Positions 23,413-32,861 of a DNA stretch of 64,000 bases are shown here, one piece after another; position 1 is the first letter of the stretch, and each line of letters begins with the position of its first letter. The position numbers and the translations under genes are program-made. The stretch is taken from NCBI GenBank assembly GCA_902571925.1, contig CACGDW010000002.1, positions 62,001-126,000 on the forward strand. Reading direction: 5' to 3'. The notes beneath the pieces are model-generated. The model did no database searches and had not been told where the DNA came from. It was given only the letters and a program-made list of their open reading frames with translations. Origin of the DNA: an uncultured Pelagibacteraceae bacterium. Its GTDB lineage: Bacteria > Pseudomonadota > Alphaproteobacteria > Pelagibacterales > Pelagibacteraceae.

Positions 23413-24566
23413 TTAAAGTATTTTTCTAAAATGTTCTCATAAATTTTCGTAAGTTTTTTTAAATCTTTTATAGATACAGCTTCATCAATTTTATGCATAG
23501 TTTTTCCTACTAGTCCAAATTCTAGACATGGAGAAATTTTTTTTATAAATCGAGCATCTGAAGTTCCTCCAGTCGTAGAAAGTTTTGGTTTGATTTTTGT
23601 AATCTTTTTTATGATATCTTGAATCATGTAAGTTACATCATTAGGCTTTGTTAAAAAAGCTTCACCCGAAACTTTATACTCAATTTTGAATTTAGATCTA
23701 TTTTTCTTAGTTATTCTATTAAAAATCTTATTTAGTTTTCTTTTTATTGAGCTTGATGAGTGTTTGTTATTAAATCTAATATTAAAAGAAGCTTCTGCTG
23801 TCTTAGGAATAACATTATCAGCATTATTGTTCATATTAATCCTTGTGATCTCTAAATTAGTTGGTTGAAAATTTTTTGTTCCTTTATCAAATTCAATACT
23901 TTTAATTTCATTTAAAATTTTTATAATTGTCGTACAAGGGTTATTGGCTCTGTGGGGATAAGCAACATGACCTTGAACACCATTAATAATAAGTTTTCCA
24001 GTCAAACTGCCTCTTCGACCTATTTTGATCATTTCACCTAATTTATTTGGATTTGTTGGCTCTCCAACTAAACAAAAATTAATTTTTTCTTTTTTCTTTT
24101 TTAGATAATCAACAACTTTTTTAGTTCCGTTAACAGCATCTCCCTCTTCATCTCCTGTTATCAATAAACTTATTGATCCATTAAAATTATCATTTTTATT
24201 TAGAAAGGAACTCATTGCTGAAACAAAAGCTGCAATTGAGCTTTTCATATCATTAGCACCCCGTCCAATTAAATAACCTTTTTTAATTAAAGGTTTAAAG
24301 GGATTTATTGTCCAATCTCTGATATTACCTGGAGGAACAACATCTAAATGTCCAGCGTAACAAAAATTGGGACTTTTATTTCCTATTTTTGCGTATAAAT
24401 TTTTTACAGGTTTGTAATTTTTTTCTTTAAATTCGATAATTTTTGTTTTGCATCCTAATTTTTTAAGTTTTTTTTCTAAAAACTTCATGACTCCAGCATC
24501 AACAGGAGTTACAGAAGGAAATTTGATTAGCTCTTTTGCTAATTTTACTTCATTAAAAATTTTCAT
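23409..24566 (-). CDS. dapE: succinyl-diaminopimelate desuccinylase
   Basis: CYAGHLDVVPPG, LIGRGANDMKSSIAAFVSAM, LLITGDEEGDAVNGTKKVVDYL, GRRGSLTGKLIINGVQGHVAYPHRANNP, STTGGTSDARFI. Confidence 0.94.
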   Translation of the reverse strand: MKIFNEVKLAKELIKFPSVTPVDAGVMKFLEKKLKKLGCKTKIIEFKEKNYKPVKNLYAKIGNKSPNFCYAGHLDVVPPGNIRDWTINPFKPLIKKGYLIGRGANDMKSSIAAFVSAMSSFLNKNDNFNGSISLLITGDEEGDAVNGTKKVVDYLKKKKEKINFCLVGEPTNPNKLGEMIKIGRRGSLTGKLIINGVQGHVAYPHRANNPCTTIIKILNEIKSIEFDKGTKNFQPTNLEITRINMNNNADNVIPKTAEASFNIRFNNKHSSSSIKRKLNKIFNRITKKNRSKFKIEYKVSGEAFLTKPNDVTYMIQDIIKKITKIKPKLSTTGGTSDARFIKKISPCLEFGLVGKTMHKIDEAVSIKDLKKLTKIYENILEKYFK

Positions 24567-24571
24567 GAATC

Positions 24572-25402
24572 TTATTCTCTTAAAAGATCATTAACTGATG
24601 TTTTTGATCTTGTTTTCTCATCAACTTGTTTAATTATTACCGCACAATATAAAGATGGTGCTGATGGATTATTTTTATCTGGTAATGAACCAGGTACTAC
24701 AACTGAGTAAGGTGGTATCTTTCCATAATAAACTTCACCAGTTTTTCGATTCACAATTTTTGTTGATTGACCAATATATATACCCATACTTAAAACTGAA
24801 CCTTCACCTACTATTACTCCTTCCACAACCTCAGACATTGCACCCAAAAAAACATTGTCTTCTATAATAGTTGGAAGCGCTTGAGCGGGTTCTAAAACTC
24901 CACCAACTCCACTTCCTGCTGAAATATGACAATTTTTACCTATCTGACAACAACTCCCAGCTCTTGCGAACGTGTCTATCATCGTGCCTTCGTCGATATA
25001 GGCACCAATGTTTACATAGCACGGCATAAGAACAGCATTTTTACCAACAAACGAACCTTTTCTTACTGGTGAGTTTGGAACCATTCTAAATCCAGCTTTT
25101 TCATGATCTTTTTTAGACCACCCAGCAGTTTTACCTTTTAATAAATGAGATTTGTCGTACCAGCTACTATAAGGCCCATTTAAATTTTCCATCGGATAAA
25201 TTCTGAAACTCAACATAATTGCTTTTTTTAGATATTGGTGTGTAACCCATTTCCCATTAATTTTTTCAGCAACTCTTGATTTTCCACTATCTAAATCGCT
25301 AATAACTTGATTTATAGCATCTTTAAAAGTTTGATCAGAATTTTGATTTACCTGATCTTTTTTTTCCCAAGCTTCATTGATGATATTTTCTAAATTACTC
25401 AT
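24572..25402 (-). CDS. dapD: 2,3,4,5-tetrahydropyridine-2,6-dicarboxylate N-succinyltransferase
   Basis: Left-handed beta-helix repeats; [68 protein letters not shown]. Confidence 0.96.
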   Translation of the reverse strand: MSNLENIINEAWEKKDQVNQNSDQTFKDAINQVISDLDSGKSRVAEKINGKWVTHQYLKKAIMLSFRIYPMENLNGPYSSWYDKSHLLKGKTAGWSKKDHEKAGFRMVPNSPVRKGSFVGKNAVLMPCYVNIGAYIDEGTMIDTFARAGSCCQIGKNCHISAGSGVGGVLEPAQALPTIIEDNVFLGAMSEVVEGVIVGEGSVLSMGIYIGQSTKIVNRKTGEVYYGKIPPYSVVVPGSLPDKNNPSAPSLYCAVIIKQVDEKTRSKTSVNDLLRE

Positions 25403-25414
25403 TATTTTTTTGAT

Positions 25415-26086
25415 TTAATTGTTTCTTAATACATTAATTTTTTGAAGAAAAGAAGGCAAGTTATTAATCTTATAATCAATGTATGGCTTGTCAGCATCTT
25501 TTTTTGCAAAAGTTTCATCATTTTCAAGCCAACAAGTTTTCATTCCTAAATTTTTAGCTTGTTCAAGATTATGGGCAATATCTTCAATCAATATTGATTT
25601 ATTTGGATCTAATTTAAATTTTTGTATAAGTTTTTTGTAGGGCTCAATTCTTGGCTTAGGTAGAAAATTGGCATCAGTAATATCAAAAGCTCCATCGAAT
25701 AAATCATCTATACCTAATTGATTTGTTACATTTCTAATATGAGCATGAGATCCATTTGAAAATATATATTTTTTTTCTTTAATCTTAATTAATTCATCTC
25801 TTAATAATTTATCTTTTGGAAGCCACGATATGTCTATATCGTGTACAAATTCTAAAAATTCATTTGGATCAATATTTTTTTTTTGCATTAATCCTGATAA
25901 TGTTGTTCCATATTCATAAAAATATTCTTTTTGGATTTTTTTTGCCTCAATAATATCAATTTTTAATTTTTCTGAAATAAAAGAGGACATTCTTTTATCA
26001 ACTTCAGAAAATACCTTTGTTTGTCCACTATAAAGAGTATTATCTAAATCAAATATCCAATATTTTATCTCAGTTAATTCTTTCAT
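25415..26086 (-). CDS. HAD-superfamily pyrimidine 5'-nucleotidase-like protein
   Basis: YWIFDLDNTLYSGQTKVF, YIFSNGSHAHIRNVTNQLGI, PKPRIEPYKKLI, ILIEDIAHNLEQAKNLGMKTCWL. Confidence 0.88.
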   Translation of the reverse strand: MKELTEIKYWIFDLDNTLYSGQTKVFSEVDKRMSSFISEKLKIDIIEAKKIQKEYFYEYGTTLSGLMQKKNIDPNEFLEFVHDIDISWLPKDKLLRDELIKIKEKKYIFSNGSHAHIRNVTNQLGIDDLFDGAFDITDANFLPKPRIEPYKKLIQKFKLDPNKSILIEDIAHNLEQAKNLGMKTCWLENDETFAKKDADKPYIDYKINNLPSFLQKINVLRNN

Positions 26087-26931
26087 TTTCTTATCAATGT
26101 TCCTGAACCTTTATCTGAAAATATTTCAAATAATATTGAGTGTTTTTCTCTACCGTCTATAATTCCAACAGCAGTAACACCGTTATTTACAGCATCTAGG
26201 CAAGTATTAATTTTTGGTATCATCCCTTCAGTGATAGTCCCATTTTTAATCATTTCTAAAATTTCTGATGATGAAATTTCTTCTATAAGTTTTTTTTCTT
26301 TATCAAGAACACCTCTAACGTTTGTCATTAAAAGCAACCTTCTAGATTTCAATGATTTTGCTATTGCTCCCGCTGCAGTATCTCCGTTTATGTTATATGT
26401 CTGCTTTTTTTTCCCTAAACCCAAGGGGGATATTATTGGAATTATATTCTTTTCAATAATTCTTTTTATAATATCTATATCTATCTTGTTTGGAATTCCA
26501 ACAAATCCAAGCTCTTCTTCCTCAGGGTTAACTTCAATAATATTATTTTTTTGTGTGTGAATTGAGATAGCTTGAGTTCCAATTTTATTTAAAGACGATA
26601 CGATATCATCATTAAAATCAATTAAAACTTTCTCCACAATTTTAATAATTTTTTCGTCAGTTATTCTTAATCCTCTTAAAAATTTTGACTCAATGTTAGA
26701 CTTGTCTAGTTCTCTTTTTATTCTTGGACCACCACCGTGAATAACTACAACAGAAAGTCCTATTTTATTTAGCAAGTTTAAATCTGAAATGAAATTGTTG
26801 AATATCTCTCTGTCTATAAAAACATTTCCCCCATATTTGATTACAATTAACTCATTTTTGTATTTTTCAATATATTTAGTTACCTCATTTATTGGAGGCC
26901 CACTTTTGGGTAATATTTTTTCTAAATCCAT
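26083..26931 (-). CDS. argB: acetylglutamate kinase
   Basis: ELIVIKYGGNVFID, VVVIHGGGPRIKRELDK, LRITDEKIIKIVEKVL, NINGDTAAGAIAKSLKSRRLLLMTNVRGVLD, GMIPKINTCLDAVNNGV. Confidence 0.95.
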   Translation of the reverse strand: MDLEKILPKSGPPINEVTKYIEKYKNELIVIKYGGNVFIDREIFNNFISDLNLLNKIGLSVVVIHGGGPRIKRELDKSNIESKFLRGLRITDEKIIKIVEKVLIDFNDDIVSSLNKIGTQAISIHTQKNNIIEVNPEEEELGFVGIPNKIDIDIIKRIIEKNIIPIISPLGLGKKKQTYNINGDTAAGAIAKSLKSRRLLLMTNVRGVLDKEKKLIEEISSSEILEMIKNGTITEGMIPKINTCLDAVNNGVTAVGIIDGREKHSILFEIFSDKGSGTLIRK

Positions 26932-26959
26932 TAATCTATTTTTAAATGATAAAAAAACA

Positions 26960-28639
26960 TTAAGTAATAGTTTTAACTGTTGTTCTCTTCATGATAAATA
27001 TTTGTTGAGCCATAGTTAAAATATTATTTATAGTCCAATAAATCACAAGTCCACTAGGGAAGGGTGCCAATATCACAGTTAAAAAAAGTGGAAAAAACAT
27101 AAATATTTTTGCTTGCATTGCATCAGTAGGTGCTGGATTAAGTTTTTGCTGGACCCACATCGAAACTCCCATTGCTATAGGCCAAGCTCCAATTACAAGA
27201 AAAGAGGGAACATCGTACGGAAGCAAACCAAATAGATTAAATAAACTAGTAGGATCTCGCTCACTAAGATCTTGTATCCAACCAAAGAATGGCATTTGTC
27301 TCATTTCAATTGTTACAAATAAAACTTTATATAAAGCAAAGAAAACAGGAATTTGAACTAGTATAGGAAGACAACCTGACATTGGGTTTACTTTCTCTTT
27401 TTTGTACAGAGCCATCATCTCTTGTTGTAATTTCATCTTATCATTTTTATGAAGCTCCTTTAGTCTTACCATTTCAGGTTGAAGAGCCTTCATCTTTGCC
27501 ATACTTCTAAATGAAAAGTTAGCTAGGGGAAAAAAAGCTAGTCTAATACAAATTGTAATAGCTATAATCGCTAAGCCATAATTTCCCAACAATTTAAAAA
27601 AGTAATCAATCCCAAAAAAAAGAGGTTTAGTTATAAAATATAAAAAACCCCAATCTATTACCAAGTCAAATTTATCAATATTTAATGATTTAGCGTAACC
27701 ATCAATAATATCTACTCTTTTGGCAGCAACAATAATTTGTAATTTTTCCTCAATTTTGCTTTGACCTTTTAATTCTAACGGTTCAGTGGCTATAAAATTT
27801 GCCCTAAATTTTTTTTTATAATCAAAGGTAGTTTTAAACTCCTTTTGTTTTGGTGGTATTAATGAGGTAATCCAATATTTATCTCCGATACCCAACCAAC
27901 CTTTTTCTGATACTCTCGAAAATTTTTTCTCTTGGATATCATCATAATCCTCCTCAATTAATTCATCATCCAATGTTGCAATTAAACCTTCATGAAGAAT
28001 ATAAAAATTTGATATTTCGGGGATCTTATTTCTTATGATTTGACCGTAAGAATAAAAATCATATTCATTATCTGTTGAATTAATTACTCTTTGTTTAATA
28101 GTAAATAAATATTTATCATCTATGGATATTTCTTTTTCAAATGTAATACCTTGTCTGTTAGCCCAAGAAAGTTTTACAGGAGACTGTTCAGTTAATTTGT
28201 TATTACCTAGCACTGACCAAATAGATTCTGAATTAGGAATCTCGATATTTTTGTCTGAGGTAACAAAGCCACTTTCTATAAAATATCCATTCTCAATATC
28301 TCTTGGACCTAAGAGTGTGACTTTTTCATTATTTTCTAAAGAGGTGTTGTAATTTTTAAATGTTAGATCATCTATTGCAGCTCCTTTTAAAGATATTGAT
28401 CCAATAACACTTTCATTTTCAAATTGAATTCTTTTACTTTGACTTAAAGCATCATTTCTTGAAAGTTGTACCAATGTCTCTTTTTGATCCAAAATAGGCG
28501 TGTCAGTACTTTGTTCTGTTTTAGTTTTTTCTGATAAATTTTTATTTACTGTTGTTTTTTCAGGAATAAAGAAAAGCGAATAAAGAACGATTACCGCTGA
28601 CGATAAGGCAATTGCTGCAATTACATTTTTAGTATCCAT
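26960..28639 (-). CDS. yidC: membrane protein insertase YidC
   Basis: MDTKNVIAAIALSSAVIVLYSLFF; FPLANFSFRSMAKMKALQPEM, MALYKKEKVNPMSGCLPILVQIPVFFALYKVL, GLVIYWTINNILTMAQQ. Confidence 0.96.
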   Translation of the reverse strand: MDTKNVIAAIALSSAVIVLYSLFFIPEKTTVNKNLSEKTKTEQSTDTPILDQKETLVQLSRNDALSQSKRIQFENESVIGSISLKGAAIDDLTFKNYNTSLENNEKVTLLGPRDIENGYFIESGFVTSDKNIEIPNSESIWSVLGNNKLTEQSPVKLSWANRQGITFEKEISIDDKYLFTIKQRVINSTDNEYDFYSYGQIIRNKIPEISNFYILHEGLIATLDDELIEEDYDDIQEKKFSRVSEKGWLGIGDKYWITSLIPPKQKEFKTTFDYKKKFRANFIATEPLELKGQSKIEEKLQIIVAAKRVDIIDGYAKSLNIDKFDLVIDWGFLYFITKPLFFGIDYFFKLLGNYGLAIIAITICIRLAFFPLANFSFRSMAKMKALQPEMVRLKELHKNDKMKLQQEMMALYKKEKVNPMSGCLPILVQIPVFFALYKVLFVTIEMRQMPFFGWIQDLSERDPTSLFNLFGLLPYDVPSFLVIGAWPIAMGVSMWVQQKLNPAPTDAMQAKIFMFFPLFLTVILAPFPSGLVIYWTINNILTMAQQIFIMKRTTVKTIT

Positions 28640-28890
28640 TATTTTTTAGCCTTTATATCTTTGCAAACTGGATCAAACCCCTCACCGCCTCCCAAAAATT
28701 TAATTGGATGACAAGAAAAAATTCTTTTTAAGCTCATATAAGAACCTTTAAATAGACCATACGATTTTAAGGCCTCTATACAGTAATCAGAGCATGTAGG
28801 CAAATATCTACAAGAATTCCCAAGCAAAGGACTAATTAAAAATTTATATCCCTTAATGAGTTTAATTAATATTTTAATGATAATTTTCAT
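28639..28890 (-). CDS. yidD: membrane protein insertion efficiency factor YidD
   Basis: LIKGYKFLISPLLGNSCRYLPTCSDYCIEALKSYG, RIFSCHPIKFLGGGEGFDPV. Confidence 0.94.
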   Translation of the reverse strand: MKIIIKILIKLIKGYKFLISPLLGNSCRYLPTCSDYCIEALKSYGLFKGSYMSLKRIFSCHPIKFLGGGEGFDPVCKDIKAKK

Positions 28891-29231
28891 TATTTAATTT
28901 TTTTTAAGGTTTGAAATAAAGTTTCCTTTATATTTGTATACTCATTATTTAACATAGTTGACTTAGCAATAACAAGATATGAATAATTAAATTTCATTGA
29001 TATTTTTTTAACTGCATCATTAATTATATTTCTTAATCTTCTTTTTATTTTATTTCTTTTAACGGCATTTCCAATTTTTTTTTTTGTAACAAAACTTATA
29101 TTTAATTTTTTATCATCTTTATTACTTAAAATACCAAAGAAAACTGTTACATATTTATTTGATATTTTTTTCTTTTGAAGTAAATTTTTAAATTCTTCTT
29201 TTTTTGAAAGAGCAAGTATTTTGCTTTTCAT
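28890..29231 (-). CDS. rnpA: ribonuclease P protein component
   Basis: FVTKKKIGNAVKRNKIKRRLRNII motif; syntenic with rpmH and yidD. Confidence 0.92.
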   Translation of the reverse strand: MKSKILALSKKEEFKNLLQKKKISNKYVTVFFGILSNKDDKKLNISFVTKKKIGNAVKRNKIKRRLRNIINDAVKKISMKFNYSYLVIAKSTMLNNEYTNIKETLFQTLKKIK

Positions 29232-29235
29232 TTTC

Positions 29236-29376
29236 TTAACCAGATACTGTTAAAGACTTTCTTCCGCGCGCTCGTCTTCTAGCTAAAAGTTTTTTTCCAC
29301 CTTTAGTTTTCATTTTTGACCTAAAACCATGTTTTCTAGCTCTTTTGATTTTAGATGGTTGATATGTTCTTTTCAT
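29236..29376 (-). CDS. rpmH: 50S ribosomal protein L34 (46 aa; below ORF-track cutoff)
   Basis: Reverse-strand translation [47 protein letters not shown]34 signature. Confidence 0.97.
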   Translation of the reverse strand: MKRTYQPSKIKRARKHGFRSKMKTKGGKKLLARRRARGRKSLTVSG

Positions 29377-29457
29377 AAATGTGATAAAATTTCGCCCTTT
29401 ATAGTAATTAAATATATAAATAGCAAATAGAAGATTTTATAAATACGATAATTAATA

Positions 29458-30180
29458 ATGGAAAAAACTAAAAAAATTAAAATATTTATAGGTTTATCTT
29501 ACTTAATTTTATTATCGGTATTTCTATTTTTATTTTTTTCAAAATTTAGTATTCAGGAAATCACATCTTATGATTTTATTAAAGAAAATAGAATATTTTT
29601 CTTAGAACTTAAAAATTCTAACTTAATTTTAGTTTCCATAATTTTTTTAATCTTCACAATATTATGGGTGTTCCCATTTTTAGGATTTGGATCTCCTATA
29701 GCTTTACTTGGTGGTTTTATCTTTGGAAAATGGATAGGAACTATTGTAGTTATTTTAGGATTAAGTTTTGGAGCAACCTTTTTATATATTTTTGGTAACT
29801 ATTTCTTAAAAGATATAATTAAAGAACGATTTTCAAAAAAATTTCAAAATCTTCAAGTAAAATTTAAAGACTCAGAATTCTTATATTTATTGGTTTATCG
29901 TTTAATTGGAGGTATTCCTTGGCAACTAAGTTGTCTTTTACCGACAATTTTTAATGTAAAGATAAGTAATTTTTATTTTGCAACATTAATAGGAATCATT
30001 CCTACAGTTTTTTTAATGGTTTCTATTGGAAATGGGTTAGAAAAAGTAATCGATCAAAATTCTGAAGTTCCACTTATCACTGACATAATTTTTTCACCAG
30101 ATATATATATTCCATTGCTAGCCTTTTTTAGTTTGATCTTTACATCAATTTTTTTAAGGAAATTATTTTATAAAAATTAG
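29458..30180 (+). CDS. TVP38/TMEM64 (VTT/SNARE-associated) family membrane protein
   Basis: Multi-TM; FLGFGSPIALLGGFIFGKWIGTIVVILGLSFGATFLYIFGNYF, VYRLIGGIPWQLSCLLPTIFNVKISNFYFATLIGIIPT. Confidence 0.82.
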   Translation: MEKTKKIKIFIGLSYLILLSVFLFLFFSKFSIQEITSYDFIKENRIFFLELKNSNLILVSIIFLIFTILWVFPFLGFGSPIALLGGFIFGKWIGTIVVILGLSFGATFLYIFGNYFLKDIIKERFSKKFQNLQVKFKDSEFLYLLVYRLIGGIPWQLSCLLPTIFNVKISNFYFATLIGIIPTVFLMVSIGNGLEKVIDQNSEVPLITDIIFSPDIYIPLLAFFSLIFTSIFLRKLFYKN

Positions 30181-30254
30181 TGGTGCTCCCACCCTGTACT
30201 GACCAGGGAACTAGTCCTTACCAAGGACTTGTTATACCATTTAACTACAGAAGC
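30181..30254 (-). tRNA. tRNA-Thr (anticodon GGT), atypical T-loop
   Basis: Reverse strand GCTTCTGTAGTTAAATGGTATAACAAGTCCTTGGTAAGGACTAGTTCCCTGGTCAGTACAGGGTGGGAGCACCA folds as a cloverleaf; anticodon loop TTGGTAA; encoded CCA. Confidence 0.82.
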
Positions 30255-30354
30255 AATAAATAGAAAATGTATTATTATTAACAATAAAGCATTTTTTTCA
30301 AATTATTGCCTTAATTTTTTTATTAATATACTCTATATCTAAATAGGAAATTTT

Positions 30355-30558
30355 ATGGGCATTCATTACGATTATAAATCTACAAAAAGTGCTAAGCTGA
30401 TGGAGAAACAGGCAAAAAGAGAAAAAAAATTAGCTGAAAAAAAAGCTAAAAGATTGGCGAAAGAAGGGGTTAAAAATAATGAAGAACCAAAAGAAAAATC
30501 ATTAGATGCATCTAAACCTATAACGCTAGACTTTCTTACAAATCCAAATAAAGAATGA
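30355..30558 (+). CDS. small Lys-rich conserved-type hypothetical protein (67 aa)
   Basis: MGIHYDYKSTKSAKLMEKQAKREKKLAEKKAKRLAKEG...; ATGA coupling to the next small ORF. Confidence 0.6.
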   Translation: MGIHYDYKSTKSAKLMEKQAKREKKLAEKKAKRLAKEGVKNNEEPKEKSLDASKPITLDFLTNPNKE

Positions 30559-30662
30559 TCGCTAAAGATAAAAATGAGCGTTTAAGATTAGCGCTTAGGA
30601 AAAATTTAAAAAAAAGAAAAATATTTCAAAAAAAAAATAAGAAAAAAAATGATATTAAATGA
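30555..30662 (+). CDS. very small, highly basic protein (35 aa; not in ORF track)
   Basis: MIAKDKNERLRLALRKNLKKRKIFQKKNKKKNDIK; starts in an ATGA overlap with the upstream ORF and ends 14 nt inside dcd. Confidence 0.5.
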   Translation: MIAKDKNERLRLALRKNLKKRKIFQKKNKKKNDIK

Positions 30663-31200
30663 TAAGCAAATAAAACAATTAGCTGCAGAACAAGAGATGA
30701 TAACTCCTTTTGTAAATGAAAGTGTTGCTAAAGGTATAAGTCATGGACTTAATTCCTTTGGATATGATTTAAGATGTGGTTCTGAATTTAAAATATTTAC
30801 AAATATTAAAGGTGCTACTGCTGATCCAAAAAATTTTAGTGAAGACAATTTTATAACAGTTAAAGGTGAGGACTCAATTCTAATTCCTCCAAACTCTTTT
30901 GCTTTAGCAAGTAGCTTAGAGTATTTTAAAATGCCCAGAAACGTCACAGGTCTAGTAACAGCTAAATCTTCTTATGCTAGATGTGGTCTTGGAACGCCAC
31001 CAACCGTTCTGGAGGCTGGCTGGAGTGGCAACCTGGTCTTAGAATTTTCTAATCATACAAGTAATCAAATAAGATTATATGCAAATAGTGGAGCTGCTCA
31101 AATTCTATTTTTTCAAGGTGAGCAACCTGAAGTTTCTTACGCAGACAGAAATGGAAAGTATCAAGGCCAAACAGGTATTACTTTAGCAAAATTTAAATAG
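30649..31200 (+). CDS. dcd: dCTP deaminase
   Basis: SHGLNSFGYDLRCGSEFKIFTN, RNVTGLVTAKSSYARCGLGTPPTVLEAGWSGNLVLEFSNHT, QGQTGITLAK. Confidence 0.95.
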   Translation: MILNDKQIKQLAAEQEMITPFVNESVAKGISHGLNSFGYDLRCGSEFKIFTNIKGATADPKNFSEDNFITVKGEDSILIPPNSFALASSLEYFKMPRNVTGLVTAKSSYARCGLGTPPTVLEAGWSGNLVLEFSNHTSNQIRLYANSGAAQILFFQGEQPEVSYADRNGKYQGQTGITLAKFK

Positions 31201-31203
31201 TTT

Positions 31204-32463
31204 ATGGATAAATTTTTGATTGAAGGTCCTTGTAAAATTAAGGGTAAAATTTCAGTAGAACCTTCAAAGAATTCATCACTACCAATATTAGCGTCAACTT
31301 TATTATTTGATCAACCAGTTGTTATTAAAAACTTACCAAGAGTTAAAGATATAGAGACAATGATTTCTTTGTTACAATCTCTTGGTTCAAAAATAATTTT
31401 TTCAAAAGACAAGAGAAGTGTGAAAATTATTAATAAGAAAAAAATGAAAACTTTTGCCAGCTATTCAATTGTAAAAAAAATGAGAGGATCTTTTTTAGTT
31501 TTAGGGCCATTAATTGCGAAGTATTATAATTCTAAATGTTCGCTACCAGGTGGGTGCAATTTGGGTGCTAGGCCTGTAAATTATCACCTACAAGCATTAA
31601 AAAAATTAGGAATGAATTATCATTTGAAAGATGGATATATTTTAGGAAAATCGAAAGGGAAACTTAAAGGTACAAAAATAAATTTCCCCAAAATAAGTGT
31701 AGGAGCAACTGAAAATACTATTATCGCAGCAAGCTTAGCGAAAGGAAAGACAACTTTAAAAAATTGTGCAATAGAACCAGAAATAAAAGATCTTACAAAT
31801 TTTTTAAATTTAGCTGGTGCAAAGATAAAGTGGTCTGGGAGAACTTGTAATATAATTGGTGTAAATTCATTAAAAGAAACAGAATATTCTGTCATGGGTG
31901 ATAGAATAATGGCGGGTACCTTTTGTATAGCTGCTTGTCTTAACAAAGGAGAACTAGAGATACAAAATATAGATCCTAAAATAATTTATACAGAATTAAG
32001 TTTATTAAAAAAAATTGGAGCGAATATAAAAACTAAAGATAATAAAATTTTTATTAAAGGGCCAAAAAAAATTAAAAGTATCAAAAATATTAGGACTAAA
32101 GAATTTCCAGGAGTAGCAACTGACTTACAAAGTCAATTAATGGTTCTCATGTGTAAAGCCAATGGAAAAAGCACTATAACTGAAAATATTTTTGAAAATA
32201 GATTTATGCATGTTGCTGAATTAAGAAGACTTGGTGCAAAAATTACTATTAAAAATAATAAGGCTTTTATAGAGGGAAATACTTTTTTTAAAGCTTGTCC
32301 ACTTATGAGCTCTGATCTTCGTGCATCAATAGCCCTTGTGCTTGCTGCGATGACAGCTGAAGGAGTTAGTCAGGTTGATCGTATATATCATCTTGATCGT
32401 GGGGCCGAAAATTTTGAGAATAAATTAAAAAAAATTGGTGTTAAAATTAAAAGACTTAAATAA
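31204..32463 (+). CDS. murA: UDP-N-acetylglucosamine 1-carboxyvinyltransferase
   Basis: EPSKNSSLPILASTLL, KKMRGSFLVLGPLIAKYYNSKCSLPGGCNLGARPVNYHLQALKKLG, EFPGVATDLQSQLM, DLRASIALVLAAM. Confidence 0.96.
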   Translation: MDKFLIEGPCKIKGKISVEPSKNSSLPILASTLLFDQPVVIKNLPRVKDIETMISLLQSLGSKIIFSKDKRSVKIINKKKMKTFASYSIVKKMRGSFLVLGPLIAKYYNSKCSLPGGCNLGARPVNYHLQALKKLGMNYHLKDGYILGKSKGKLKGTKINFPKISVGATENTIIAASLAKGKTTLKNCAIEPEIKDLTNFLNLAGAKIKWSGRTCNIIGVNSLKETEYSVMGDRIMAGTFCIAACLNKGELEIQNIDPKIIYTELSLLKKIGANIKTKDNKIFIKGPKKIKSIKNIRTKEFPGVATDLQSQLMVLMCKANGKSTITENIFENRFMHVAELRRLGAKITIKNNKAFIEGNTFFKACPLMSSDLRASIALVLAAMTAEGVSQVDRIYHLDRGAENFENKLKKIGVKIKRLK

Positions 32464-32861
32464 TGAGTAAGTATTTAGCTAGAATAATTGCAAGTGATCA
32501 AGAGGGGCTGCAAATGATTTCAGCCTGTAGCTCAGGGTCTAAAGTTAAAGTTGAAGATATAAAATATTTAGAATCAAGCAAAGTTTTTTTAATATCAATC
32601 GAAAGAACCAAAATTGAAAGCAATCAAGTAGACAAAAAAATTAGCAGTATTTGTAGGTTTGACTTTATTGACAAAGTACGATCCAAAAACATTGATCAAT
32701 CAAAACACGAAATGATTTTAGAGTTGATAGGAATTGATTATTTGAAAAACAATGATGATTATGAAATAAATCTTATCTTTAATAACAATGCCCACATTGC
32801 TTTGACTACAGAAACAATTGAAGTAAGATTGGAAGATCAAAGTGAAATTAAAAAGTTATGA
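32463..32861 (+). CDS. DUF2948 family protein
   Basis: Length, start (YLARIIASDQEGLQMISACSSGSKVKVEDI) and position between murA and hisD match the alphaproteobacterial DUF2948 gene. Confidence 0.7.
   Translation: MSKYLARIIASDQEGLQMISACSSGSKVKVEDIKYLESSKVFLISIERTKIESNQVDKKISSICRFDFIDKVRSKNIDQSKHEMILELIGIDYLKNNDDYEINLIFNNNAHIALTTETIEVRLEDQSEIKKL

Noticed and set aside
26231-26560. Plus-strand 109-aa hydrophobic ORF
   Set aside because: Antisense to argB, which is strongly supported; Phe/Ile/Ser-rich shadow frame.
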